Below, piece by piece: positions 1 through 14,300 of a stretch of 64,000 bases of DNA. Origin of the DNA: Litomosoides sigmodontis (taxonomy: Eukaryota > Nematoda > Chromadorea > Rhabditida > Onchocercidae); the NCBI GenBank assembly GCA_963070105.1, contig OY718806.1, forward strand, positions 641,001 through 705,000, read 5' to 3'. The notes beneath the pieces were generated by a model. That model had not been told where the DNA came from. It saw only the letters and a list, made by a program, of their open reading frames with translations, and did no database searches. Both the position numbers and the translations under genes were made by a program. Each line of letters opens with the position of its first letter. Position 1 is the first letter of the stretch.

Positions 1-50
1 TTCGTCCCTGCAACTCGACCCTATGAACTGCTTCTGAATATCAAGTTTTT

Positions 51-3000
51 TCAACCTTCTAGACTATCTACTGCTCCATTTCTACTGATAGTGCCATCAG
101 GATCCGGTGACAAGGTTACGGTTGAATCATGCCTGGAACACGCTTTACAATTGAAAATCCTCGAATAATATTTACTATAGCAGTAGCAGCAACCGTTAAA
201 AAAAGTAAAAATCTACTTACGAAACGGAAGGTCGTGAAACTCCAAAATACGTTGGATGATTACTGGGAAGGTGAAAATGATCAATAATTCCCACAGTTCG
301 CATGTTCTGTAACACTCCATCAAGTTCTATCAGTAAAAAAAACGAATAAGATGGCTCTGCTTCAATAATAGGCATACCGAGATTCTTTCGCGTAAAGATG
401 GAACAACACGGAAAATGTCTTTCACGTCTCTCGATTGAGCAACTGAATTTTCAGGAACACGTGGAACTTGATTTATCAGAGGAATAAATATTTTGCGTGA
501 CGGAGCTAGGAATGTGCCAGAAAAGATGTCTGGATCTGTATAAAATATCATACATTGAGATCCCTCGATTATTTATGAAACATTTTTTACTTTTTTTTTC
601 AAGTAGAAAATATGAAACTGAAAGAAAAAAAGCGGAGGTGCTATACAACTGAAAAGCATTACTTCTAGGTGATGTAATTCTGACAGGTTGTACATATGGT
701 CTCAAGCTATATCGATTGCTATTATGTCTTTTGCGTGTTAAATGCAAATTGAATTGTAATGGATGTTTAAATGAATCGTGTACACGCTGAAAAGATGAAC
801 TTTAGGCATGAAATAAAGAGATCGCAAATATAAAACAAGCATCTGTAGCTCACATAAAGTGCAGGAACAAGAATGGAATCGCCAGAACATCCCGCAATTT
901 CGTACTGGAATCGGCAAATAAATCGCACTGGGTCGAAATATTTATCCTGGAAAATAAATCGAGATTCTTTTTTCACGAATCAGTGATGTAAGTAAATAGG
1001 ACACACAATTGCTGTGAAAACACTTACATTCACGCATTGCCTCAGTTCAAAGGTTCGATGTGCACTGCATTCCAGGTACGTATTCTCACAGGGCCCAAGA
1101 GGAACAACTTCACCAGGACTACACGGTGACATACTTGTCAAATCATCAGCTTCACAGCCACAAAGTTCACATTTAGAACCACAAACTCCATGAACATTAT
1201 CAAAAACACGACCAGGTGGACATTTGTAGAGAAGGAATTTGCCATTTGAACATGTGTAGTAATAATCATTGCATTCGCTGATTCCGAAACGTTCATTTTC
1301 AACACATCGCACCTGCAGTATACATTTTAGTCAGTCACATTTCTATAAACATGAAAATTCTAAAATACCACGCTAACATCGAGAGTGGTGGACAAAGTAG
1401 GACAACGATCTGAAGGTACGCAACGGCTAGAACGTTGGTCGAAAAGTCGTCCTGCTTGGCATCTCATTAAAATTGGTGTTTGTTGGACACATTTAATGTA
1501 CATCGGTGAACACTGTCTTCCATAATTTCCGTCTTCTCTATTTGCGCATGAAAAACGACCTAGACAAATATGACTGTAAATTATAAAGCTATAGATAATT
1601 TATTTCAACTTTACTGTTAATTCCTATTAAACCTTTATAACAAATTGGAATTTACCAGTGGACACAGTGGGAACCGATGGTACAATTGATTCAGCTTTTC
1701 CTAGATAAACTACACCCACGAAGCCCGATCCACACGGATCTGTTTCAATACATTTCCAAGATTCATCACATTTTGCAAGCGCCGGAATGAAGAACTGTCC
1801 CTTCGGACACCCATAAATTTTTTTCCAACCACCGCTACAAATAGCAACTTTATTGGAACAATCCAATGAATATAATCCATCTTCCATGTTATCACATCTG
1901 ATCGAATCTGTAAAATATGACCATGTTCGTAACTGCATTGATTTGAAAGTGATCGATGAAAAAGCTACCGAGACTTAAATTTGGAACAACAAACCGATTG
2001 GACTTCCGAATACTTCCGGTACACAGAACTTAACTCCATTCTCTTCTTTCTGGTTTGGTTCTATTGTTTCCGGCTCTTCAGCTAAAATGAATTTGTATTT
2101 TGGACACAATAGCATGATCGGCATGATAATTTATTTTTAGCTAATGACTACAGATTTCTCTTGTATTGTTCGTGTTCCTTGCTTAGGCATTGTTAAATAG
2201 CTTGCTTATAACACGAGTCACGAAGCCATTAATTGATCTCATGAGCTTTAGCTAACGAATCCTTTCACCGTTTTTGTAAAATATTTCTATCGATATTTTT
2301 GGGCTAAGACCATATGTTGTGGGAGAAGGAGAATCGGAAATATGAAACCTACTCGGTGTTTGATCGACCCCTTCACTAACACTGGCTTCATTGGCGCACT
2401 GTTTTCTTGTATGTTCACAAGGATTCGTGTCTTCACCGGAAAATAAATGAAAGTGTCAAATATGCAGTGTTAACACAGCTCACAGAAACAATCGTTCATG
2501 ATACGAACTGTAGCCATTATCAACAGCCAACCGGCAGCCTAAAGTTCCCCAAAATATTTCTTCTGCTACTACCTAGTCAGATCAAATTCTATGATAAAAA
2601 ACATAAGCAGTGAATTTGCCTGGTATATTAATGGCATTTTCACCTGGTGTATTCTGGTACTGTATTTGAAGTTTACAGCGTTCCATAACTGCACCAAAAA
2701 AATCTCGCAGAGCAATTAATGAATATTCGATGTGTATGGTTTATATTTTCTTACTTTTTAATTATACAAAATGAAATCTATAAAATCTCAAACCCGTAAT
2801 TTTTTGAGCCTATTATGCCTATTCAATTACTTTGAATTGTGCAGTTTTGTTTGTAATTAATGGTACACGTATGATAAGGTGAGAAACGCGCACTGCTTCC
2901 TTTAGTGAAAACCTACTCACTCTCGTTGCCTAGTCGTTATGATAACGATCTAAATTGATTAGTACAGGTAAATTACGACCGCATGAATCATCTTTTTTTT

Positions 3001-6000
3001 AAGCAAATAAACTTCAGCAGTTCATCTTTTCAAAACAACCTTGCTGTTTTTTAAAGTTCTGCGATAGAAAAACATTACTAACTTGAGCTACTAGTTTCTG
3101 GCGGTGGCAATATAGGATCAGAAGCTGACGGTGTTATCACAGTGCTTCCTTCTATCATCCACTCTGTAAAAAAGTTAAATCTTTTTTCACAAAATCTACA
3201 GAAAAAGTTTGGAACGCAGTAAAACTAAAAGAATTATAACCTTTTTGACTCTCCAATCGATCTGACGGATAAAACGAAGCTAGTACTCGATACATCAGAA
3301 ATGCGCATTGATCGTAAGATACGCATCGACGTAAAACATTCGAAAATACAGTTGAGTTCGAACATTTTTTACGAATTCCAGAACCACGGACGCATGTCGT
3401 AAAATCCGAAACACAACCTGCCGAATAGTCGCCATCTGCTAATTCGTGACAGCGTGGAAGCGAGTATTTGCTAGCTAGGAAAAGTCTTTTTTCATAACAA
3501 ATTAATCACATAAGAAAAGCAAATGCAGTAAAAAAAACTTAAAACTGGAAATGCAACAATCTTTTAAAAAGACACATTAAGATTTATAGCGTAAATGGAA
3601 ATACGATGCTCACCTTCTTCCTTTTCGACATCACCATTTCCTGCACCGCCGGGCGCTATCGGCATCTCTCGATTGCAGACTGCTTTTGGAATACAAGCAG
3701 AAACATTTCCATCAAAGACCATATCATCTGGACAATATTTCACTATTCCTTTCTAAAACAGTCTTGATAGTTCTCTAACACATTCTGAATGCATAAACTA
3801 CGAAAAACATAAAAACTAAAAAAAATTTGCAAAAATTACCTCGTTGTCACACTGCAAATAGCTCCTCAAACAAGAATCTAATGCATAAATATTATCCTTT
3901 CGTCCTACGCACAACGGTGTCACTGTAAAAGTTATCAGTTGTTCCGCTACATTCTGCCCACTGAACGAGGAATTATTTCGGCATTCTGCGACATTTTCTG
4001 GATCTTCGCATCGATTTGTGGATGAATCAAATACAAGCGTTTCAGGGCATGACATTAACACGTTTTTCATGTGCTAAATCAGCTAATTTAAAATTTAAAT
4101 CTAAGATTAATTAAGGTGAATAACAAAGGTCGAAATGAAGTACTTACAACGCATGAAAAGAAAATTGGCGAACACACTCCAGCTGCATAATTAGAATCAG
4201 GACGGCCATCACAAAATTTATCATCACTTTTTACTATTATTCTAGGTGAGGTAAGTGACGGTTTTGGCAGCAACTGAACTATCGAAGACTCAGCTTGGAC
4301 ACAAGCCTGAACTTCAGCGGAATTTCCACATCGACGAAATTTACTATCATAGATCATCCCATCAGGACACGTAAACAGATACGCTCTTCCTTTAGCACAA
4401 ATATAAAAGTTTTTCGAACAATTATGAGAAAATATCCCATTTGGTCGAGCAGCACAAAGAATATCTGTAATTGATGAGATCGTAGTTTTCGCGTTATTCA
4501 ACGACAGCATTAAGACAAATGTGGCTTTAAACTTCGGGGAAAATATTTTGCAAAAATCCTAATAATAACTGTCAGTTTTCATCCGAAATTCAGTTCTTGC
4601 TACGTGTCGACATAAATTCCACCTGGTTTATCTTTAGTCGATTGATTGACTTTTTTGCATGCTTCAACCTCAGATTGCAGGACACACCGGGAATTATCTG
4701 GATTAAAAACCAGCGGGTCTGGACAACTGGCCAAGTTCGTAATGCCATCTCGGCATAAAATATAATCTGCCAGGCAAGGAGCAAATTGATAAGCGCCATT
4801 CGAAAGAGTTGTACAACTTGGCATTGGTGACGCAGTGCTGTCTAACAATGATGATGGTGCTTCTTCGCTTCTGTAACATCAGTTTGCCATCATGAAGAAC
4901 GGAAAGCGCAAGATATCATCAGTACGACAGAAATGTCCGGAGCACATACCTGCAAGCTTCGACATTCTTTGGCTCATCGCAAGTACCACTACGATAATCG
5001 AAAGCGAGATTCCATGGACAATTCATATAAAACTTTTCGCCATTTGCGCATCCGTAATATACTCTGCTACAACCTTCCACATAAAAACCATCGCTTAAGT
5101 TCTCACATTTTGAAGCATCATCTTAAAAAAAACGAAATTAGTTCTAGTAGTGGCTGCAACGAGCAACACATAACGGTATGAACTAACTTACACGTAATGC
5201 GGGACATACATTTTCCATGCAAATAGCTATATATTGAGAAACTAATTCACTCATGCATACCTGCTGCAGATTTAATAGTAAGGCCATGTATCGGTGCTTT
5301 GATTTTATTTGATGTTCCGTTGTACTGCGTACAGGCAGGTACATTTTCTCTGAAAAAAAAAATAAAAATGGATGAATATGAGTGGAACACACAATTAATA
5401 ATTTGCATGGCATGTTACCTAAAATCGCATCGATTCAAGAGAGGATTGAATACCAAATCAAATGCGCATTTTGCAAAAGACGTTGCACCATGCAAACAAT
5501 GATAATATCCAGAACCACAAGGTGATAAGCCATAAATGCCATCTTCCAAAATTGAGCATCCGGAAACTAAGTTGGAAGCGATGCCTCCTCTTTAAAAGAA
5601 ACATTGTGTCATTTTTGTAACTGAAGCTAAGAAATCTAAGGAAGAGCTGACTTACTCTTCAACATTGATTTCATCATCATTCAGTGTCAAGCGATGACCG
5701 CCACAAGCAAGGACATTCTTCGGATAATCGCAAAATCCACTATCAACATTGAAAACTAAATCCTTTGGACATTCATGTCCAGTTGAAATACCATTTGAGC
5801 ACGAGTAGAATTTCTCAGTACATCCCACTGCATATAGACCATCTTTCTGTCCCTTACAACGACAGTCTGCAAACAAGTCCTATCAAGTTTTAGCGCAGTT
5901 GGATTTTTTTATAGACAAAGTGGTATGATATGAGAAAGTCACTGTTTTCGGACTGCCAGACTGTATACAGATACCTGTGTCTTCGTGCGATAAAGCTGAT

Positions 6001-9000
6001 TTATCCCGTCTCTGCTTGCTTTTCCTATACTTGGAGCATTTTTCAACTTTGGACCTGTAATCGCAATGCCCGGTTTGCCCATTATACACAAAATCTGGAT
6101 TGCACGAAGCGATGCTGCCCTCTCCTGAATATAATTACAGAATAAAATGGTAGAAACTATTCACCCTATGTCATTTTAAAACTAAGCAGTAACAGAAAAC
6201 TAACCACTAAAACAGATTAAGAAATTCCGCTCACAATTTCCTAGTTCATAGACTCCATCGGGCAGTGAGGAGCATCGAGAAGCGTATCTGAAACAGTGAA
6301 TTAGAGAAGAAATTTTTAAAAGCCTGATCATCTAAATTCAAATGCTCTGATCTTTTTCACTAAAAAATTAGATCTTACCCAGCAGTAGTGGTCGTTTCGG
6401 TATTTCCTAAACCAATGCAAGAAAGCAACTTCCTAGCATCCACGCACTGTTGGTGTTCCGGTGAAAATAGCTGTCCGTGACTGCAAACAACGACAAGACC
6501 TCTCCCATCAATGCAAAAAAGATATTTCCCGTAACATTTCGCAATTGCATACATGCCGTCTTCCCATTTTTGACAAATATTTTGCTTTCGGTAATGTTCC
6601 ACCGTCTTATCGATGATTTCTGAACAGTAATTCTCAAATTCTGAATTTAAATTCTTTGCCAAATTCTCCTCAGAATCACACTGACATGAAGCCAGTAAAA
6701 TCTTATTTTGACGTTCTTATTTCACTAAACTGGATTCCATCGAATTCCCATTTACTAAACTTTCTAGAGCAAATACACGTAACTTTCTGCCTCTCAAATT
6801 ACCAAATAGTTCATAATACCTGTATCTGTATCCGCCACCTGTTCATGAGCTTCTTCAGTTCCTTTAAACTTTGGGCACTTTTCAACGTTGAACTCATAGT
6901 CACAATGTCCCGTTTGTCCATTGTACACGAGACCCGAGCCACATGAAGCATTGCTTACCATTCCTGAATAAATTAAGTACATAGCAAAACATCAACGATT
7001 GTCATACGTTGACATTAGTTATGTGAAAAGCTAAAAATACTTTCAACAAATTAATTAATCATGCCGAACACCGATCATGTGGAGTTCGACAAGGATTTTA
7101 TTCAAAATCGATAATAACAAATTGGTGAGTCTACGAAAACTCACCATTACGACAAATTGAAAAGTGTCTATCGCAATCTGCCAGCTCATAAGTCCCATCG
7201 GGAAGCGAAGAACACGAAACAGAATATCTAAAGCAAGAAGTAATTAATATAAACTCCTAAAAGTGCTTCATTACTAATTTTGAAATTTCTAATTGACAGC
7301 TCACCCAGCAACTGCTGTTGTTTCCGAATCTGTAAAATTTCGACAAAACGGCAAATTGCGAGCATCCATACACTGCTGATATTCTGGTGAGTACAACTGA
7401 CCGTTACGGCATTTAACGATCAAACTCTTTCCGCTGGCGCAAAAAATAAATTTCTCATAACATTTGCCCATAGCGTATTTTCCATCTTTCCGTTTTTCAC
7501 AAATGTCTTGTTTCCGATGAGGTTCCCACATCTTGTGCGTGATTTCTGAACAGCTTTCTCTTCAGACCTTTGAAATGAAAAAAAAAATGCTATACGGAAT
7601 CCAAGTGTTTGACCTATTCCTACTAATTTCAAAACTTACGCTCCATCCAGTGCTGTCTTGATTTCCTAGAAATTTTTTCCTGCGAATTAATAGACTTCAT
7701 TTCATCCTGATCTATGCCTCCACACGCTGGTATCGTTTCTTTGAAATCGCACTGTAATATCAGAAGTGAAGAATATCAAATTAGGATTATAGCAAAAAGT
7801 GGAACTTACTCTCATCTTACTGACGCTGAAGTATAAATCCTTGGGACATTTGGAAAGTGATGCTGTCTCACTGTTACAAAGCCAGAAAACATTAGAACAA
7901 CCATCAACGTAAACACCGTCATCCTTGCCAGTACAGTCAAACTTCACTGCAAACACAATATTTTTGTAAATCTGTTGTTAATTAATGCCCGAAGCTGATT
8001 CGCTTTTTTATTCTTGGCAAGTAAATTTTGGCGAGATTAAAAAATTCGAAAGGAAAAGCCTACATTGACAGTAGGCATTATTGGTCTTTGGCTCACATCG
8101 ACTTTTATCACCATTCCAATACAGCCCATTGGTACAAAAATTTTTTTTCGCCTTTCCATTACGACATGATAGGTACCAGCGTTCACATGGTCCAACCTGA
8201 AGTTCAGCTTACGTTCCTCCACAAGATACCCTGTTTTTCGAAAGAGAACGAAAAATCCGAAAGAATATTTTCCTTTGACAACTCCTCCATTTTGCTTAAT
8301 TTCATATTTTTCTTCATGAAATCAGAATTAACCTCAAATAAACCGTCTTTCTGTCCCACGCACTTCGACTGATCGATTTTCTCCCCTAGTCTTAATCGAT
8401 ATTTTCCTCTACGTTCGTTTACCGCTTTGCTTTGCTCTTCATATCGTGATCCTGTTTGGCCATCCCAACGTTCCGAAATCGGCAAGCTGTGTGATTTGAC
8501 GCTATCATACGCTCTTTTTCCGTGTTTGTTCTGAATCGGTTTGAACAACAGCTGCCGCACTTTTCCCACATTCCAAATTTTACTCAAATCTTCCGCTTTC
8601 AGGTTGTATTTGTCACTATCATCAGGCATCCCATGCGGTGCATTATCAAATATATTCAATTTCAAGGCTCGCTTGGTTGATGGCCTAAATTACCACAAAA
8701 AAGAAGCAATGATTAGAATGGGAATGCTGCAAATGAAACGAGCAGCAATTATGTCCATTTGAGTTCTTCATTGGAAGCAAAATACTTAAATATTTCAAGC
8801 TGTCCAGAGGTATCTCAAATTATGGCACCATTCTCTCATGACCTAAAATGAATTTGTAAGAACCAACCGAGGAATAACGTTCATGTCTTCTTCCTCTTTG
8901 ATATGTAATTGATTAACCAAAGTTGGCCTATGTTTGCGATGTTCCATTGTCCACTTCTGCCCAACTTGACTGTATGATCCTGAATGATCTCTGATATATC

Positions 9001-9379
9001 GACTATATCTGAACTTGATGTACTGAAATTTCGTGCTATCCTCCCGAATTTTTGAGAAGCGAATATGAGCAAAAAACAGATGTACGAAATTTAATGTTAT
9101 GGAATGCGAAGAATAAATAGTAATACGCTGCGAAGAAATCCAACGTAAATCTTGAATCACGGATTCTTGAAAGTCTTACTTCAGGTAAACAAAAAGGTAA
9201 AAAAGCGGTAGGATCTCAGAATTTATTCCGTCTAACTGATATAAAATATTTGAAATAACGGCATAAATATTACCATCAAGAAATTCTGGAGGTTGTATCT
9301 GCTTCACTCCTGTACAAATCACGAAACAGTATGTCAGAGCAGCGACCAGAAGTAGGGACGTTGGGCGTTGTATATTCAT
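51..9379 (-). CDS. Secreted protein with 18 peritrophin-A (CBM14) chitin-binding domains, 33 exons
   Basis: Exons 5' to 3': 9379-9260, 9022-8868, 8684-8333, 8196-8064, 7946-7810, 7751-7640, 7545-7305, 7227-7145, 6963-6820, 6619-6379, 6287-6205, 6124-5975, 5866-5656, 5589-5419, 5349-5261, 5121-4950, 4870-4623, 4464-4148, 4073-3840, 3752-3614, 3474-3241, 3163-3083, 2688-2644, 2430-2353, 2081-1995, 1907-1656, 1559-1378, 1312-1028, 946-854, 786-663, 535-378, 306-221, 132-51; total 5319 nt, about 1772 residues. The start gives a signal peptide (MNIQRPTSLLLVAALTYC, residues 1-24). Residues about 200-1610 hold 18 six-cysteine domains, typically C-x(2-4)-DG-x-Y-x(n)-C-x3-aromatic-x2-C, as in CQKWEDGMYAIAKC and CDRHFSIC. 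Linkers carry no other known domain. CBM14 binds chitin, so an extracellular eggshell or cuticle role is inferred; C. elegans CBD-1 is an analogous multi-domain eggshell protein, but orthology is untested. The end of exon 1 (9260, or 9274 with a different phase) and exon 2 are the least certain parts; exons 23-24 and 30 also rest mainly on phase. Confidence 0.85.
5975..7545 (-). repeat. Tandem duplication of a three-exon, two-domain block inside the chitin-binding gene
   Basis: Exons 7545-7305, 7227-7145 and 6963-6820 (241, 83, 144 nt) are followed by exons 6619-6379, 6287-6205 and 6124-5975 (241, 83, 150 nt). The pairs share lengths, intron phases and protein motifs: CMDARNLPFC against CVDARKLLSC, CSSLPDGTYELADC against CSSLPDGVYELGNC, and YNGQTGHCDY in both third exons. 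Each block encodes two peritrophin-A domains. The introns have diverged in sequence and length, so this is an old or selectively maintained duplication rather than an assembly repeat. Confidence 0.85.
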
Positions 9380-11343
9380 TTTGCGCTCCTCACCGTGGTA
9401 TTAGCCACCTCTGAAATAAGTTGAAGTTGAGTTGGTTAATCCTATCAAGGTATTGTCCACCTCGCTACTCACTACAATCGCCACACTGACTGGACAGCCC
9501 GCCGATTTCTCGTTGAGATACTGTTCTATCCGATAGGTATATATATATATATAATGTACATCTGTATACATATATGTATATACGGGTAGATAGAAAATTG
9601 CCCAAAGTATTTTGAAAGGTGCTGATAGTATGGGTTATACCATTGTCAGAGTGATATGCAAATTAAGCGTCTGCAAGAGCATCCATCCATCCCTATATGA
9701 TGATAGCGTGTGCTGTGGACAGAGCAATGAAAGTAGTTCCTGTACAACAGGACATGTAGGATGCGTTGAAATGAGCGAGATCTGATGTGACGACAGTAAT
9801 ATGTTGTGAATGTACAACGATAATCGTTTTAATTTCCGGTTGACAATGTTTCGTTAAGTGCAATCGAGTAACTCAGTCATCTCCTTCACTTGTAGCTTGT
9901 ATCTAAGTGAAATAAGTAACAAATTTCATTTTTTTTTTCAAATCGTTATGTTCCTGTTTTAGAAACTCGTCGTCTACGTCAATGGCACGATCATCTATCG
10001 AGTGCTACCGAATGTGCATATCCAATTGACTACAGTTTAGAATGGAAACCTCTTTGATTGAATTTTTTTTGTTCAGAAGTTCAATTACTTAGGGTTAAGA
10101 CGAACGCTTCTCACATCGTGCAAATAATGAGTGTATTCATTCGCTTATCTTCCAATCGCAAAAGCCGCATGAGACTAGTGAATGTACACACTGCCAGACT
10201 ATCACATCGTCTTATCAGAACTGTTATCACGCATCCTGAGACGACGATGTCATGCGGTTGTCTACATGTTGGATATTATTGCATGGCGTGCAAATGGAAA
10301 AAAAGTTAAATGTTCAATTTTGTTCCACCTCATCATCTTCAACTAAATCCTTCCACTTCGCCTTGCGCTGAATGACAAAGTGTAAAATGGAATGTGAAGC
10401 GTGCGATGCTCGTAGGCATTCCAATTCTTTATTCAACAAGGCATTATATATATATTGCAATCCACTCCTTTCTAGTGTCTGAAATAATTCGTGTTAGATA
10501 GGGAGTTGCATGAATTCTGCAACACCTTGCACGAGAACGAAAGGGAGATGGGTCGTGAATCAACAGCATATGGCATCCTTCACGTCGACGGATTTCATAC
10601 GTGTAGTAAATGTTTCCTACAAGAATCATTCCTCCCTATCTTCCAATATTTTCCACAAATGCAAGAAATCCATCATTGCGCTATAACGAATAACTATAAT
10701 GACAGACATTATGAACAGGTTAACAAGATTACATTAAAAATTTTCAAGGCCACTGACACTTTTGAATGTAACCGTTGTCATCAAACAAGACGAATTAAAT
10801 TAAACAATATGTAAAATACAGATCACTTGAACTGACTTCACAATGAGCAAAACGTTCAATAAGCAAGTATAAAAACAAATTACAATTTCTTAATGGATAA
10901 TGACCATCGCGATGAATAGACGTGTGATGTCAAGTGCGAACTTCACGTGTGTGGAATGTGGTATATTGTAAAACCAAATATGGTAGAGTAAAGAAGTTAC
11001 CACTGTATTAAATGACAAATGGACAAGTTTCATTAAGTTAAAAGTAAATTCCTTAACTACAACTCCATAAACTACGAATTAAATTCTTCAAAAGTTAAAA
11101 TGTACTACGAGAAGCAGCGCAAGACTTTTGACAATAAGACTTCAGTGGAAAATACTTTTCAGATATTTAACATAATTGAGGTCGCTAGAAATTTCCCGTG
11201 CAGTAATACTCCACTCCCACTAATTGCGACTATATTTCCGGAACGAAAAACAGCTAATAATATTTCTAAATGTACACTGTCGTACTATTTTGTACTTTAT
11301 GGTAACAAAAGATATCGCTTCTTCTACTGCCGGAAGCACCGAT
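9380..11343. other. Intergenic region between the chitin-binding gene and the Fringe gene
   Basis: The region holds the 5' flank of the chitin-binding gene (start codon at 9379) and the 3' flank of the Fringe gene (stop at 11344-11346). A short TA-rich stretch lies at 9539-9585. The longest open frame (10491-10814, plus) has no splice-site support or recognisable domain. No core promoter element was identified with confidence. Confidence 0.6.
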
Positions 11344-14300
11344 TCATTGCGCGAACCGCTGACAGTGTTTGCCGTATATGAAGCAGTGAAGTGAGCGGAA
11401 TCTTTGCGGATCGTCTTCCACAATGTATTCCTCCGGTACACTCACCACGTTCTTCGCTATTTGCGGTCGCCCACCTGCACTAAAGCTAATCTAAAACAAT
11501 TTCTAATGTTGTTGGTGCTACATTGGATGTTATCACCTATAATCAGCAACTTCTTCAACTATCTTTGCAGCATGCAAACATTTTTTCTCCTCACACTTTA
11601 CCTGTTTATGAATATCATTCTTATTGATTTCGTCCAGATCTTCCAGGTGTGAATGAAATTTATCCAAAACGGTCAGTTTCACTTGCAGAAGATGCTCTGA
11701 AATGATCGACTCCTTAACATTAATTAATAACAATAATAATCATCAGAGATGAAAATCTTGAATGCAGTGACTATAAAATTAGTCCACAAAGTTTGAAAAA
11801 AAAATGTAAAGTCCGATTAAAACTTTTATACTGCTTAAATGCTAATAGAAAAAGTAACTATCCTTTTCCATTAACAACAATTATATTTCTCCTAATTGGT
11901 TGCAGGTGATAAATGAGCATTTCAAAGTGTTACAGTCAAAAACAATTCACTTTGTTAAACAAAATTATTGGAACGAAAAAACAAAATAATAGCTATAATT
12001 TGCTATATTTTAAACAAAAGCAAGCATATTGCTTACATAAGCATGATGTAATTAATCGATATTTCGTTTCATTTTTTTTTTTTTAAAGTAAAAATAATGT
12101 GAGAAAATGGAAATTGAATTCTTCTCCTTTTAAACGAGCTATTCGACTGACTATCTGTTTCGCTGATCAGTGGTATCGGACATACCAACAACGTTGTCTA
12201 ATCAACCATAAAAATGATATGAATGAATTTTTTTGAAGTATTCAGCGGAAGATAGCCCATTTTATCAAACTAACTTTCTTTCAAAAACGAGAGAGTGAGA
12301 AAATCAACGAATAATTTTCGAAGTTGTGATAGCTAAAATATTTTAAGGACATCTTGCATAGATATACTACTGCTCCCAACCAAATTATCTCTTCAAATGA
12401 CCGTAAAAGTGAGCAATACGTATTGATGATGTTTTCCGTTTAATTGCCTATTTTCTTTTGCCTTCGCACGGTCAAAACAGCAATTCATAATTGAACAGTT
12501 CGTTGTGAAAAAAATTCCTTTGAAATAAATTATCACTAACGAGAAACAAAATGACCTCATCAAAAACAAAACTTACAACAGGCGTATCTTTTAAATGTTT
12601 AAGGTATGTTGCAACATGCTGACGTATATAAATTAGATGAAGTTAAGTAGTAAACAAGCTTATTGTAAGCGATTATATTTCATGGTGACACGTGGTAAAT
12701 CGATTGACAGGTTGAATTTAATCAGTTTGCTCAACAACGAATTAATTAAATTCAACCTGATAAAATAAATGAACTAAAGTGCCATAGATTTCTTCATAAA
12801 TGGAATGAAACTGAAGATGTACAAAAGGTTACCATTTCAACTGAATGATTGAAATTCTCAATTTAAAATTATAGATAAGGGAATAAACTGGTAAGCATTT
12901 GAAAAAGCTAACCAATAAGATATCCCAAGCTAACATCATCAGGTAACCGAAGAAGTTCACCAAGCTCTTCAAAACCGCCGTTACGAACATATGAGCTCAT
13001 TTTTCCAAGCAGTGATTTCGACAAGCAGAAACCAGCTCCACCAGTTGCAAACCAAAACGTTACCTGTGGCAAATTAGAGTTCAATTTACTTCTTGAAATC
13101 AGCGGTACAAGTTATTTCTGATCGCTTCTCTATTTCACACTTCGCTCAGCACTAACATTTTTTCATCAAAGTTAATAAATAATCAAGTAAGACAAAATTG
13201 TCAAAGATATGAACAATACAGCAAGCATAACAGAAACTACCATCACATCGTAGCGTAAAGAAAAACTCTAACACTACTGATAACCATGAATCCATAATTC
13301 CATAATTAATTGGATCTTAAACAAATCATACCTTTTCGGGAGTAGAGTCAACTCCAATTGGTCCCATTGTCGACGGCCTTCCCAGATACCAGTCAAGTTT
13401 TGGATCGAGCTTTTTTAAAACGCGCACTAATTCCGCAATATTTACATAATTATCATCGTCAAAATGACAAGCCCATCTGTAACAATTATGCATTTCGACA
13501 TCTAACATTTGGAACATAGGAACAATTGGAAATAATGAGTAGTTAAAATTTTTGAAGAATTGACATTTCGTAAAAAAATTTTTTTTGCAAGATCAAAGAA
13601 TAGGAAGGGGGAAGAAAAAACTAAGACAAACGACAATTCGGTGATTTCAACGGCTTTCGAAAAAGATTTTCGAAGTCTTTATGTCCACACTTGTTTGATG
13701 ATACTTGTGTGCCATTCTTTTTATTGAATTAATTTATCATTTGCTCCATTTAAAAAAATGTGAGCAGAAAAAGAAAATGAGTGAATTGACATAATACATA
13801 TATGATTTTAAAATATTAAAAATAATTTCGTCATTTTGCGATAATATTGGAATGAAATAGGATTTACGAAATCACAAAAAAATTCTAGCCTTATAAACAA
13901 ACAGATGAAAGCATTTTAGTTTTGCTGTTTTTAAGTGCAGATGAAAATGGTCGTAAAATTCACTCTTCTATTTGAAATGGATCGGCACAATCATTACCGA
14001 TTAAATGCCGACTCCTGGCATACAGTAGTAGTATAACGGCAACTGCAAAGGGTTAAAGGTCAAAATTTATGAGCATTTTTACGATGATGACGGTGAGGGT
14101 GCGCAATCCCACACCTTTCCTCATCTTTCAATCGTGATAAACAACTTTTCGATCATTCGTTGATGCAAAATAGTGATTTCTGGTTGAAGGTTGGATGAAC
14201 AATATGGATGTGCGAATAGTTATCGTCAGAAATTGCATCATAAACCTCCAGAAATCATAAACCGTAAAGGATCATTGCTGTTTCCGTAATTCGCCCTCTC

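Noticed and set aside
8204..8665. A single 153-residue minus-strand frame
   Set aside because: Only its first part is coding. It reads through a 136-base intron (8332-8197); the spliced frame restores the chitin-binding domain.
10491..10814. 107-residue plus-strand frame with two Cys pairs
   Set aside because: Low-complexity intergenic context, no recognised domain and no splice or initiation evidence.
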